A stretch of 64,000 nucleotides of DNA from Aequoribacter sp049615385 (GTDB lineage Bacteria; Pseudomonadota; Gammaproteobacteria; Pseudomonadales; Halieaceae): assembly GCF_049615385.1 (NCBI RefSeq), contig NZ_JBMZFL010000008.1; one strand, given 5' to 3'. Made by a program: the position numbers and the translations under genes. The notes under the pieces are model-generated. The model was not told the origin of the DNA. It saw only the letters and a list, made by a program, of their open reading frames with translations, and ran no database searches. This document shows positions 8,943 to 16,986 of the stretch, piece after piece; the first letter of the stretch is position 1; the number at the start of each line of letters is the position of its first letter.

Positions 8943-10583
8943 ATGACGCGATACGTATTCGTCACAGGTGGAGTGGTTTCTTCTTTGGGTAAGGGCATTG
9001 CTGCGGCTTCGTTAGCAGCCATACTCGAGGCCCGTGGTCTTAAAGTGACACTTCTGAAACTCGACCCCTATATTAACGTCGATCCGGGCACGATGAGTCC
9101 CTTCCAGCACGGCGAGGTTTTCGTGACGGAAGACGGTGCCGAAACGGACTTGGACTTGGGGCACTACGAGCGTTTTACGCGCACGACAATGCGTAAAACA
9201 AACAACTTTACGACGGGTAAAGTGTACTCTGAGGTCTTGCGTAAAGAACGCCGCGGCGACTATTTGGGTGGCACAGTTCAGGTTATTCCGCATATCACTG
9301 ACGAGATCAAGCGCAGAGTGCAGCTCGGTGCAGGTGATGCTGACGTCGCGGTGGTCGAAATTGGTGGTACGGTGGGCGACATCGAAAGCCAGCCCTTCCT
9401 GGAAGCAGCCCGTCAAATGCGAGTAGAGCTCGGGGCTTCCAGAGCGATGCTGATGCACTTAACGCTGGTGCCCTATATTGCAACCGCCGGCGAGATTAAA
9501 ACCAAACCCACGCAACACTCGGTCAAGGAGTTGCGGTCTATTGGTTTGCAGCCCGATATTCTGTTGTGCCGTTGTACGGTCGAAATCGATGAGAGCGCGC
9601 GCAAGAAAATCGCATTGTTCACCAACGTGGAAGAGCGCGCAGTTATTCCTTTGTTAGATGCTGAATCGATCTACGCGGTCCCCAAGCATCTGCACGAGTG
9701 TCACCTTGACCAAGTGGTCGTCGAGCGTCTGGGTTTGCAGTGTCCGCCAGCTGATTTGTCCGAGTGGGATGATGTGCTGGCTCGAGAATTTGCAGAAGAT
9801 CTTCCGACCGTGCGTGTCGCGATGGTAGGCAAATACATGGATTTACTCGATGCTTATAAATCGCTGAACGAAGCGCTGAAGCATGCAGGCTTGCAAGCTA
9901 TGGCAAGGGTTGAGGTTGATTACATTGATGCCGAGCAAATTGAAGACGAAGGCACCAGCGTATTAGAAGGCGTTGACGCCATTTTGGTCCCTGGGGGTTT
10001 TGGGGATCGAGGCTTTGAAGGCAAAATTCAAACCGTTCAGTATGCACGCGAGCACAAGGTGCCGTTCTTGGGGATTTGTCTTGGCATGCATGTGGCGATG
10101 ATCGAGTTTGCGCGTAATGCTGTGGGTCTAGACGATGCCAATTCAACTGAAATGGACCCCAGTACGCCCCATCCAGTTATCGGTCTTATCACTGAATGGG
10201 TGAATCCCGATGGCAGCACCTCGCAGCGGTCGGCGGCTTCCGACTTGGGCGGTACGATGCGTTTGGGTGCGCAACCCTGCCACTTAGTCGAGGGCTCTAA
10301 AGTGCGAGCTCTATACGGTGCTGAAACAATTGAAGAGCGACACCGTCATCGCTACGAGGTTAACAATACCTACCTCGACCGTTTGGCCGAACAAGGCTTG
10401 CAAGTGGTTGGCTGGTCGGCCGATCACTCGTTGGTCGAGATTATCGAAATTCCCAACCATCCTTGGTTTGTTGCGTGTCAGTTCCATCCTGAATTTACGT
10501 CGCGACCGCGTGGCGGACATCCCTTATTTACGGGCTATATCAAAGCGGCTCTGGATGCGAGCTCAAAGCGCGCGGAAGCATAG
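8943..10583 (+). CDS. pyrG: CTP synthase
   Basis: A 546-residue glutamine-dependent enzyme that aminates UTP to CTP. The N-terminal synthetase domain begins TRYVFVTGGVVSSLGKG with the ATP P-loop. The C-terminal class I glutamine amidotransferase shows the nucleophile-cysteine motif FLGICLGMHVA and the His-Glu pair in CQFHPEFTSRP. The ATG at 8943 gives the conserved N-terminus; an in-frame start 33 bases upstream would add an atypical tail. kdsA follows 27 bases later, and the pyrG-kdsA-eno order is conserved in gammaproteobacteria. Confidence 0.98.
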   Translation: MTRYVFVTGGVVSSLGKGIAAASLAAILEARGLKVTLLKLDPYINVDPGTMSPFQHGEVFVTEDGAETDLDLGHYERFTRTTMRKTNNFTTGKVYSEVLRKERRGDYLGGTVQVIPHITDEIKRRVQLGAGDADVAVVEIGGTVGDIESQPFLEAARQMRVELGASRAMLMHLTLVPYIATAGEIKTKPTQHSVKELRSIGLQPDILLCRCTVEIDESARKKIALFTNVEERAVIPLLDAESIYAVPKHLHECHLDQVVVERLGLQCPPADLSEWDDVLAREFAEDLPTVRVAMVGKYMDLLDAYKSLNEALKHAGLQAMARVEVDYIDAEQIEDEGTSVLEGVDAILVPGGFGDRGFEGKIQTVQYAREHKVPFLGICLGMHVAMIEFARNAVGLDDANSTEMDPSTPHPVIGLITEWVNPDGSTSQRSAASDLGGTMRLGAQPCHLVEGSKVRALYGAETIEERHRHRYEVNNTYLDRLAEQGLQVVGWSADHSLVEIIEIPNHPWFVACQFHPEFTSRPRGGHPLFTGYIKAALDASSKRAEA

Positions 10584-10610
10584 TGCTGTAAGCATTAACT
10601 GGAGAATGCC

Positions 10611-11462
10611 ATGAATCAAAACGCTGTCGAACTCGGCGAAATTCGTTTCTCTAACGAAGCGCCGTTCGTTTTGCTAGGCGGTATTAATGTGATTGAGGAT
10701 TTGGACTTTACGCTTTCGGTTGCAGCCGAGTATGTGCGCGTTTGCGAAACTCTGAATATCCCTGTGGTATTTAAAGCCTCTTTCGATAAAGCTAACCGTT
10801 CATCCATTCATTCATTTCGCGGCCCAGGAATGGACGAAGGCTTACGAATCCTCGCGGCGGTAAAAGCGGAATTCGGTGTGCCGGTCATCACCGATATTCA
10901 CGCTCCAGAACAAGCCGCACCTGTTGCGGAAGTTTCGGATATCCTACAGTTGCCTGCGTTCTTGGCGCGTCAGACGGATCTGGTGCAGGCAATGGCTGCG
11001 ACAGGGCGTGTGATTAACATCAAAAAGCCGCAGTTTGTCAGCCCCTCCCAGATGCGAAATATCGTGGAAAAGTTCGTTGAATGCGGCAACGGTCAGCTGT
11101 TGTTGTGTGAGCGCGGCAGTCAGTTCGGTTACGACAATCTTGTGGTCGATATGCTGGGCTTTGGTGTGATGAAACGGGAGTGTAATAACGCCCCCCTTAT
11201 TTTTGATGTGACTCACGCTTTGCAGTGTCGCGATCCCGGTGGCGCGGCCTCGGGTGGTCGCCGGCATCAAGTGGCCGAGCTCGGGCGCGCGGGCATGGCC
11301 TTGGGCGTGGCAGGCTTGTTTTTAGAGTCGCACCCCGATCCCAGCAAAGCCAAGTGTGATGGTCCCAGCGCTCTGCCGCTTGAGCTTTTGGAGCCTTTCT
11401 TGGCGCAAATGAAAGCGGTTGATGATGTTGTCAAAGCGCAAGCCGAATTAATTATTGAGTAA
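10611..11462 (+). CDS. kdsA: 3-deoxy-D-manno-octulosonate 8-phosphate synthase
   Basis: Condenses arabinose 5-phosphate with phosphoenolpyruvate to make KDO 8-phosphate for the lipopolysaccharide inner core. It is a 283-residue TIM-barrel protein with the characteristic NIKKPQFVSPSQM (PEP/substrate loop), VVFKASFDKANRSS and VFDVTHALQCRDP. It sits between pyrG and eno with short spacers, a likely operon. This gene and msbA show that the organism makes KDO-based LPS. Confidence 0.97.
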   Translation: MNQNAVELGEIRFSNEAPFVLLGGINVIEDLDFTLSVAAEYVRVCETLNIPVVFKASFDKANRSSIHSFRGPGMDEGLRILAAVKAEFGVPVITDIHAPEQAAPVAEVSDILQLPAFLARQTDLVQAMAATGRVINIKKPQFVSPSQMRNIVEKFVECGNGQLLLCERGSQFGYDNLVVDMLGFGVMKRECNNAPLIFDVTHALQCRDPGGAASGGRRHQVAELGRAGMALGVAGLFLESHPDPSKAKCDGPSALPLELLEPFLAQMKAVDDVVKAQAELIIE

Positions 11463-11474
11463 ACGGAGCTGTTA

Positions 11475-12761
11475 ATGAAAATCACCCAAATTGAAGCCTT
11501 TGAAGTTATGGATTCGCGTGGTAACCCCACGGTTATGGCTGAGGTGACTTTGGAATCGGGCGTGGTCGGTTCCGCCTGCGCGCCCTCTGGCGCCTCTACC
11601 GGTTCCAGAGAAGCACTGGAGCTGCGAGATGGCGACAAATCTCGGTACTTAGGTAAAGGCGTCTTAACGGCCGTTAACAACGTCAACGGCCCAATCGCAG
11701 ATTTGTTGGTCGGCATGTCGGCGCTTGATCAACGTGCGCTCGACGATGCCATGATTCAAGCTGATGGTACCGATAACAAAGCCACTTTTGGCGCTAACGC
11801 GATCTTGGCAGTTTCGTTAGCGGCAGCGAAAGCCGCGGCACAAGCTCAAGGCTTGCCCTTATACCAGCATATTGCCAATTTGGCCGGCAACACTAACTTA
11901 ACGATGCCGGTACCCATGATGAATATCTTGAACGGCGGTGAGCACGCCGACAACAACGTCGATATTCAAGAATTCATGATTCAACCGGTATCGGCGACTT
12001 CGTTCGCTGAGGCCTTGCGCATGGGTGCTGAGGTATTTCACAACCTGAAAAAAGTACTGAGTTCACGCGGTTTATCAACTGCTGTGGGTGACGAAGGGGG
12101 TTTTGCACCGAACCTGCCATCGAATGAAGCGGCTTTAAGTGTGATTGCCGAGGCAGTGAGTGCGGCAGGCTATGAATTAGGTACTGATATCACCTTGGCG
12201 CTCGACTGTGCAGCCTCTGAGTTTTATAAAGATGGGCAGTACGTACTGTCGGGCGAAAATAAGAGCTTCTCGAGTGAGGGCTTTGCGGACTACTTGGCTG
12301 ACTTGGCGGCTAAGCATCCCATTTTGTCGATCGAAGATGGTTTAGACGAGTCAGACTGGGAAGGCTGGGCGTATTTGACCAAGCAGTTGGGTGACAAAAT
12401 CCAACTGGTGGGTGACGATTTGTTTGTGACTAATACTGCGATTTTGAAGCGCGGTATCGAGCAGAGTATCGGTAACTCGATTTTGATTAAATTTAACCAA
12501 ATTGGTTCCTTATCAGAAACGCTTGACGCTATTGCTATGGCTCAAAAAGCGGGATTTACGGCAGTGATATCGCACCGTTCAGGCGAGACCGAGGACACCA
12601 CGATTGCGGACTTGGCCGTTGCCACTGGCGCGGGTCAAATCAAAACGGGTTCAGCCTGTCGTTCTGACCGCGTTGCAAAATACAACCGCTTGCTGCGAAT
12701 CGAAGCTCAGTTGGGTGGTAAAGCTCCGTATCGCGGCAGAGCGGAGTTTTCTCGCGCTTAA
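11475..12761 (+). CDS. eno: Enolase
   Basis: Glycolytic enzyme converting 2-phosphoglycerate to phosphoenolpyruvate, and in many gammaproteobacteria also a component of the RNA degradosome. The 428 residues include the mobile-loop motif PSGASTGSREALELRDGD, the catalytic GDEGGFAPN, the Mg2+ site SIEDGLDESDWEGW and the signature ISHRSGETEDTTIADLAVA. GTTAATG follows an ACGGAG site 12 bases after kdsA. ftsB starts two bases after its stop. Confidence 0.98.
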   Translation: MKITQIEAFEVMDSRGNPTVMAEVTLESGVVGSACAPSGASTGSREALELRDGDKSRYLGKGVLTAVNNVNGPIADLLVGMSALDQRALDDAMIQADGTDNKATFGANAILAVSLAAAKAAAQAQGLPLYQHIANLAGNTNLTMPVPMMNILNGGEHADNNVDIQEFMIQPVSATSFAEALRMGAEVFHNLKKVLSSRGLSTAVGDEGGFAPNLPSNEAALSVIAEAVSAAGYELGTDITLALDCAASEFYKDGQYVLSGENKSFSSEGFADYLADLAAKHPILSIEDGLDESDWEGWAYLTKQLGDKIQLVGDDLFVTNTAILKRGIEQSIGNSILIKFNQIGSLSETLDAIAMAQKAGFTAVISHRSGETEDTTIADLAVATGAGQIKTGSACRSDRVAKYNRLLRIEAQLGGKAPYRGRAEFSRA

Positions 12762-12763
12762 GT

Positions 12764-13111
12764 ATGAAATGGGCGGCGCTGGTTCTTAGCCTGCTGTTGG
12801 TCTTGTTACAGTACCGCCTATGGTTTGCTGAAGGCTCGTTGCAAGAGCAGGCGGAGCTCAAGCAGCGGTTGGCGCAACTTGAACGCGAAAACGCACGGTT
12901 AGAAGAAAAAAATAACGAGCTATTGGAAGAGATCGTGTCTTTAAAAACGTCTAATGAGCTCATCGAAGAACGCGCTCGGGAAGATCTTGGCTTGATAAAG
13001 CGGGGCGAGACCTTGTATCTGTTTCCGGACACTCCGTCGAATTTGACAGGTCAGCCCAATTCCTCCGCCTCCCAGATTGGTCTCAAGCAGGAGCAACCCG
13101 ATGACCGCTGA
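12764..13111 (+). CDS. ftsB: Cell division protein FtsB
   Basis: A 115-residue bitopic divisome protein that forms the FtsQ-FtsB-FtsL complex and helps trigger FtsWI septal peptidoglycan synthesis. A short N-terminal transmembrane helix (about residues 2-20) is followed by a leucine/glutamate-rich periplasmic coiled coil (about 28-70: LAQLERENARLEEKNNELLE) and the conserved EERAREDLGLIKRGETLY. The eno-ftsB-ispD order supports the call. Its end overlaps ispD by 11 bases. Confidence 0.92.
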   Translation: MKWAALVLSLLLVLLQYRLWFAEGSLQEQAELKQRLAQLERENARLEEKNNELLEEIVSLKTSNELIEERAREDLGLIKRGETLYLFPDTPSNLTGQPNSSASQIGLKQEQPDDR

Positions 13112-13793
13112 ACGCTGCTGGGTGGTTATTCCTGCGGCAGGTGTGGGTCAGCGTTTTGGCGGCGATTTCCCGAAGCAGTATACCAAGCTCAGAGGGCGCT
13201 CACTCCTCGATCATTGCCTGGCGACCTTTCTGTCTTGGCCCACGACCTATAAGATCGTAGTGGCATTGTCTGCCTCTGATCGTCAGTTTTTAGAGAGCGA
13301 CTTCGCGACTCATCCCAAGATTCTGAAGGTAGAGGGCGGCTCGGAGCGCGTAAACTCGGTTTTGAGTGCGCTCGCGTACATTGAGTCGCAGGCGGATGAT
13401 GGCGATTGGGTCATGGTGCACGATGCTGCTCGTCCCTTGTTACAAACGCACGATATTGATGTGCTTTGGAGTGCCCGCTTGCACTATCGAGCGGCAATAC
13501 TCGCCCGCCCAATTAGTGATACGATTAAGCGCGAGAGTAGCGCTGGTGTGATCGAACAAACGGTCTCTCGAGAGGGTTTATGGGGCGCGCAAACGCCTCA
13601 AATGGCCAAGGTTGAAGATCTATGCTCGGCCCTTCGAGCGGGTCTACAGGCTGGTCACAGCATAACGGATGAGGCCTCCGCGCTCGAGGCTCAGGGATTG
13701 GAGGTGGGTCTTGTCGAGGGGCCCGCCTATAACATTAAAGTGACCTTGCCCGATGATCTTCATTTGGCGAATCTGTGGTTAGAGAGGCAGTAA
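13101..13793 (+). CDS. ispD: 2-C-methyl-D-erythritol 4-phosphate cytidylyltransferase
   Basis: Third step of the non-mevalonate isoprenoid pathway, joining CTP and MEP to give CDP-ME. The 230-residue protein starts near the nucleotide-binding glycine-rich PAAGVGQRFGGDFPKQY and has VMVHDAARPLL and the C-terminal NIKVTLPDDLHLA motif. The ATG at 13101 lies inside the end of ftsB; an in-frame start eight codons upstream is less likely. The TAA stop shares its last A with the ispF ATG. Confidence 0.95.
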   Translation: MTAERCWVVIPAAGVGQRFGGDFPKQYTKLRGRSLLDHCLATFLSWPTTYKIVVALSASDRQFLESDFATHPKILKVEGGSERVNSVLSALAYIESQADDGDWVMVHDAARPLLQTHDIDVLWSARLHYRAAILARPISDTIKRESSAGVIEQTVSREGLWGAQTPQMAKVEDLCSALRAGLQAGHSITDEASALEAQGLEVGLVEGPAYNIKVTLPDDLHLANLWLERQ

Positions 13794-14275
13794 TGACTCG
13801 AATTGGGCATGGCTATGATGTCCACGCTTTCACTGAAGGCGAGCACCTGCGTTTAGGTGGTGTTGATATACCTTTTAGTCAGGCTTTTAAGGCTCACTCG
13901 GATGGCGATGTGCTGATTCATGCACTGTGCGATGCACTGCTGGGATCACTCGCCCTTGGGGATATCGGTTTGTTTTATCCCGACACTGATGCGCGGCATC
14001 AAGGCCGTAACAGCCTCGAATTTTTGCACGATGTGATGTCGAAAGTGCGTTCGTTGGGCTATGAGCTTAACAATGCCGATATAACCGTCATCGCTCAGGC
14101 ACCAAAGTTACGTCCCTTTATTGATGTTATGCGCGAAACATTGGCGACCTGTATGCAGGTTGCGGTAACGCAGGTTAGCGTCAAGGCCACGACTACAGAG
14201 GGGCTGGGCCCGATGGGAAGGGGCGAGGGTGTTGCTGTGCATGCCGTGGTGATCGTCTCTGAGGCGAGCTTATGA
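13793..14275 (+). CDS. ispF: 2-C-methyl-D-erythritol 2,4-cyclodiphosphate synthase
   Basis: Cyclises CDP-ME 2-phosphate with loss of CMP in the MEP isoprenoid pathway. The 160 residues begin with the family hallmark RIGHGYDVHAF (the DVH zinc ligands) and continue with HSDGDVLIHALCDALLG and the C-terminal VKATTTEGLGPMGRGEGVA. Its start codon overlaps the ispD stop by one base and its stop overlaps the pcm start by four, so the three genes are translationally coupled. truD, a common next gene, is not here. Confidence 0.96.
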   Translation: MTRIGHGYDVHAFTEGEHLRLGGVDIPFSQAFKAHSDGDVLIHALCDALLGSLALGDIGLFYPDTDARHQGRNSLEFLHDVMSKVRSLGYELNNADITVIAQAPKLRPFIDVMRETLATCMQVAVTQVSVKATTTEGLGPMGRGEGVAVHAVVIVSEASL

Positions 14276-14934
14276 ATACGCGTGATGTTTCAGGTATCGG
14301 CATGACCTCGCAACGCACCCGCGAGCGTTTAGTGCAGCGTTTGTGCGATCAGGGGGTGAAAGACTTAAACGTACTAGAAGTTATGCGTAATGCCCCGAGA
14401 CACTTGTTTTTAGATGAAGCCATGGCGCATAGAGCCTACGAAGACACGGCGTTGCCGATCGGCTATCAGCAAACCTTGAGTCAACCCTTAACCGTCGCAC
14501 GTATGACAGAAATCTTACTTGCCGCGGGACCGCGCAAAAATGTGCTGGAAATAGGCACCGGTTCTGGGTTTCAGACTTACGTATTGTCGCGCTTGGTCGA
14601 TCAGGTCTTTAGCGTCGAGCGCATCAAACCTTTGCTCTTAAAAGCCAAGCAGCGGCTGCGATCGCTGAAGGTGTGGAATGCCTCGTGTAAGCATGGCGAT
14701 GGCATGCTAGGTTGGGCCGATAAGGGCCCTTACGATGGTATTTTGGTCGCAGCGGCGGGCGATACTATCCCCCAAGCGCTCCTTGACCAGCTGGCAGATG
14801 GCGGTCGTTTAGTGATGCCAGTGGGCTCCGAAAAACAAGCACTACATCTTGTTGTACGCGAGGGTGGCGAGTTTATTCACGAAGTACTTGAGTCCGTTTA
14901 TTTTGTCCCTTTGCTGCCTGGTGCTGTGCGTTGA
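14272..14934 (+). CDS. pcm: Protein-L-isoaspartate O-methyltransferase
   Basis: Repairs age-damaged proteins by methylating isoaspartyl residues with S-adenosylmethionine. The 220-residue protein contains GYQQTLSQPLTVARMTEIL and the AdoMet loop VLEIGTGSGFQTYVLS, followed by the HGDGMLGW and VAAAGDTIPQALLDQL segments of the PCMT family. It overlaps ispF by four bases (ATGA) and the next gene by one. The usual upstream partner surE is missing from this locus. Confidence 0.94.
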   Translation: MNTRDVSGIGMTSQRTRERLVQRLCDQGVKDLNVLEVMRNAPRHLFLDEAMAHRAYEDTALPIGYQQTLSQPLTVARMTEILLAAGPRKNVLEIGTGSGFQTYVLSRLVDQVFSVERIKPLLLKAKQRLRSLKVWNASCKHGDGMLGWADKGPYDGILVAAAGDTIPQALLDQLADGGRLVMPVGSEKQALHLVVREGGEFIHEVLESVYFVPLLPGAVR

Positions 14935-15809
14935 TGAGTGATTTAGGTGTGTTTTTGCGAGGCATGTTGATGGGCGCGGCCGATGTGGTTCCCGGTGTGT
15001 CGGGTGGCACGATGGCTTTAATCACCGGTATTTACCACACCTTGCTCAGAAGTATCAGCTCGATCGATATTCATGCGGCCCGGTTGGTGTTGCGGGGCCA
15101 GTTACGAGAGGCTTGGGGACACATCAATGGGCGTTTTTTAGCGGTATTAGTCGCGGGTATTGGTGTCAGCATTATCAGCCTTGCACAATTAATTTTGTGG
15201 ACAATGGCGCATCACCCTCTGCCGCTGTGGTCGTTCTTTTTTGGCTTAATTGCGGCGTCAGCCTTGGTATTACAGCGACAAGTGGGCGGTTATAATTTGG
15301 CCAGTTTTGCCCTATCGTTCTTGGCCGCTGTGTTTGCGGCGAGCTTTGTTTTTTGGGTGCCAGCCGATATTGCGGCCGCTCCTTGGATGTTCTTTGGCGC
15401 CGGTTTTGTGGCTATTTGTGCCATGATATTGCCGGGTGTGTCGGGGTCCTTATTATTGTTACTGATTGGTATGTATCAACCCGTGCTTGGCGCTTTAAAG
15501 CAACTCGAATTCGTGTCGATAGCCCTGTTCATGCTAGGAGCGGCGGCGGGAATTACCAGTTTTAGTCGAGTACTTACTTATTTGCTCGAGCACAAACGAC
15601 GCTCTACGGTTGCGGTTTTAACCGGCTTTTTATGGGGCTCGTTGGCGATGGTATGGCCCTGGCGCGAATCTGAGGGCGATCCGGTATCGCCATGGAGTTA
15701 TACCGCGGGAGAACCGAATATTTTGCTGTGCCTGTGTTGCGCCGCATTGGGAATCGCGTTGGTTACGTTGCTGCAATCGCGTTGGGGTCATGAGCACGGC
15801 TTGTCATAA
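14934..15809 (+). CDS. popT: DUF368 membrane protein, PopT-type undecaprenyl-phosphate transporter
   Basis: A 291-residue polytopic membrane protein with the internal duplication typical of DUF368: ADVVPGVSGGTMALITGIY near residue 18 and a second, MILPGVSGSLLLLLIGMY, near residue 160. Members of this family (PopT) were shown in other bacteria to recycle undecaprenyl phosphate across the inner membrane; assignment here is by family. The ATG shares an A with the pcm TGA. It occupies the slot between pcm and nlpD, so it is expected to be co-expressed with a cell-wall hydrolase activator. The end overlaps nlpD by 20 bases. Confidence 0.85.
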   Translation: MSDLGVFLRGMLMGAADVVPGVSGGTMALITGIYHTLLRSISSIDIHAARLVLRGQLREAWGHINGRFLAVLVAGIGVSIISLAQLILWTMAHHPLPLWSFFFGLIAASALVLQRQVGGYNLASFALSFLAAVFAASFVFWVPADIAAAPWMFFGAGFVAICAMILPGVSGSLLLLLIGMYQPVLGALKQLEFVSIALFMLGAAAGITSFSRVLTYLLEHKRRSTVAVLTGFLWGSLAMVWPWRESEGDPVSPWSYTAGEPNILLCLCCAALGIALVTLLQSRWGHEHGLS

Positions 15810-16590
15810 GGCCGCTAATGGTTGGCGTGCCCTTCGATGGCGCGGCGCGCTGTTGTTGGTCTTAACTTTAGCCGCGTGTGCGACATCGCGCGCGCCGGTC
15901 GAGTATCGCGTTATACCCAACTCCCAACCGCCTGCACGTTATCATGTGGTGGCGGGTGATACTTTGTTTAAAATTGCCTGGCGCTACGGTATGGACTACC
16001 AAGAGCTGGCCAAAATTAACAACATTGCAGCACCCTACACAATCTACCCAGGTCAGAAGCTGGTGTTCAAAGCCCCATATCAGCGCCCGAGCCAACCGTC
16101 ATCTTCGGTGGCTTCTGCTAAGGTAAGTACACCGAAGGCAGCGGTGGTCCAGAGTAGTGCGGGCGCGACGAATACGGTTAAAACACCGCGTGTCTCGGTG
16201 CCAGAAAAGCCCTTACCCACCTTTAATGGTCGTTGGCGCTGGCCCTCTGAAGGTAGGGTTGTAAGAAATTACTCGGGTTCTGTTCACAAGGGTATTGATA
16301 TTGGCGGTCAGCGTGGTGACCCGATTGTCGCGGTCGCATCAGGACGAGTGGTCTATGCTGGAACCGGCATCGCTGGGTACGGTTTGTTGTTAATTGTTAA
16401 GCACGACGATACGTTTTTAAGTGCCTATGGTCACAACGACAGTATCGAGGTCGCAGAAGGGCAGGACGTTAAAGCTGGACAGTTGATCGCCCGCAAAGGA
16501 GACTCGGGTACGGACAGTGTCAAGCTGCACTTCGAAATTCGTAAGAATGGGAAGCCAGTTGACCCCCATTCTGTGTTGGGTAAACGTTAG
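15790..16590 (+). CDS. nlpD: NlpD-like lipoprotein: LysM plus degenerate M23 (LytM) domain
   Basis: A 266-residue envelope lipoprotein. LAAC at residues 27-30 is a lipobox; a LysM peptidoglycan-binding domain spans about 50-95, then a Ser/Pro/Ala/Lys linker, then a LytM domain (about 160-262). The zinc-site HxH of active endopeptidases reads KLHFEIR here, so the first histidine is lost as in E. coli NlpD. This predicts an activator of the amidase AmiC in daughter-cell separation rather than an enzyme. rpoS, which often follows nlpD and is partly transcribed from within it, is absent downstream. Confidence 0.88.
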   Translation: MSTACHKAANGWRALRWRGALLLVLTLAACATSRAPVEYRVIPNSQPPARYHVVAGDTLFKIAWRYGMDYQELAKINNIAAPYTIYPGQKLVFKAPYQRPSQPSSSVASAKVSTPKAAVVQSSAGATNTVKTPRVSVPEKPLPTFNGRWRWPSEGRVVRNYSGSVHKGIDIGGQRGDPIVAVASGRVVYAGTGIAGYGLLLIVKHDDTFLSAYGHNDSIEVAEGQDVKAGQLIARKGDSGTDSVKLHFEIRKNGKPVDPHSVLGKR

Positions 16591-16593
16591 AGC

Positions 16594-16917
16594 TTAGCGC
16601 TGCAACAATGCGAGTTTATTGGGTTTGCCCTTCCACTCTTCAGCATCGGGTAGGGCGTCTTTCATTTCGGTGATGTTGGGCCAGATCTCTGCAAGCTCGG
16701 CGTTCAACTCTAAAAACACTTGCTGGTCTTCCGGTAGCTCATCTTCACTGAAAATTGCGTCAACCGGGCATTCAGGCTCACAAAGAGCGCAGTCAATACA
16801 CTCGTCAGGATGGATCACTAAGAAATTGGGGCCTTCGTAAAAGCAATCTACTGGGCACACTTCGACACAGTCGGTGTGTTTACAATTAATACAATCTTCG
16901 CCAACAACAAAGGTCAT
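16594..16917 (-). CDS. fdxA: 7Fe ferredoxin FdxA
   Basis: A 107-residue cytosolic electron carrier with one 3Fe-4S and one 4Fe-4S cluster. The N-terminal motif reads CINCKHTDCVEVCPVDCFY, where the usual four-cysteine spacing is altered as in seven-iron ferredoxins, and the second is CIDCALCEPECPVDAI. The C-terminal extension of about 45 residues is typical of the Azotobacter FdI/FdxA group. GGAGATTACC precedes the ATG. It is 69 bases downstream of mutS on the same strand and converges on nlpD with only three bases between stops. Confidence 0.94.
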   Translation of the reverse strand: MTFVVGEDCINCKHTDCVEVCPVDCFYEGPNFLVIHPDECIDCALCEPECPVDAIFSEDELPEDQQVFLELNAELAEIWPNITEMKDALPDAEEWKGKPNKLALLQR

Positions 16918-16986
16918 GGTAATCTCCTAGCGCCCTAATTCAACGGCCGCAATTCTAACCGCTTGCCACACGCTTTAGAAGTGCTT

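Noticed and set aside
9012..9458. 148-codon minus-strand open frame opposite pyrG
   Set aside because: Entirely within the conserved pyrG coding region and composed of low-information histidine/arginine-rich sequence.
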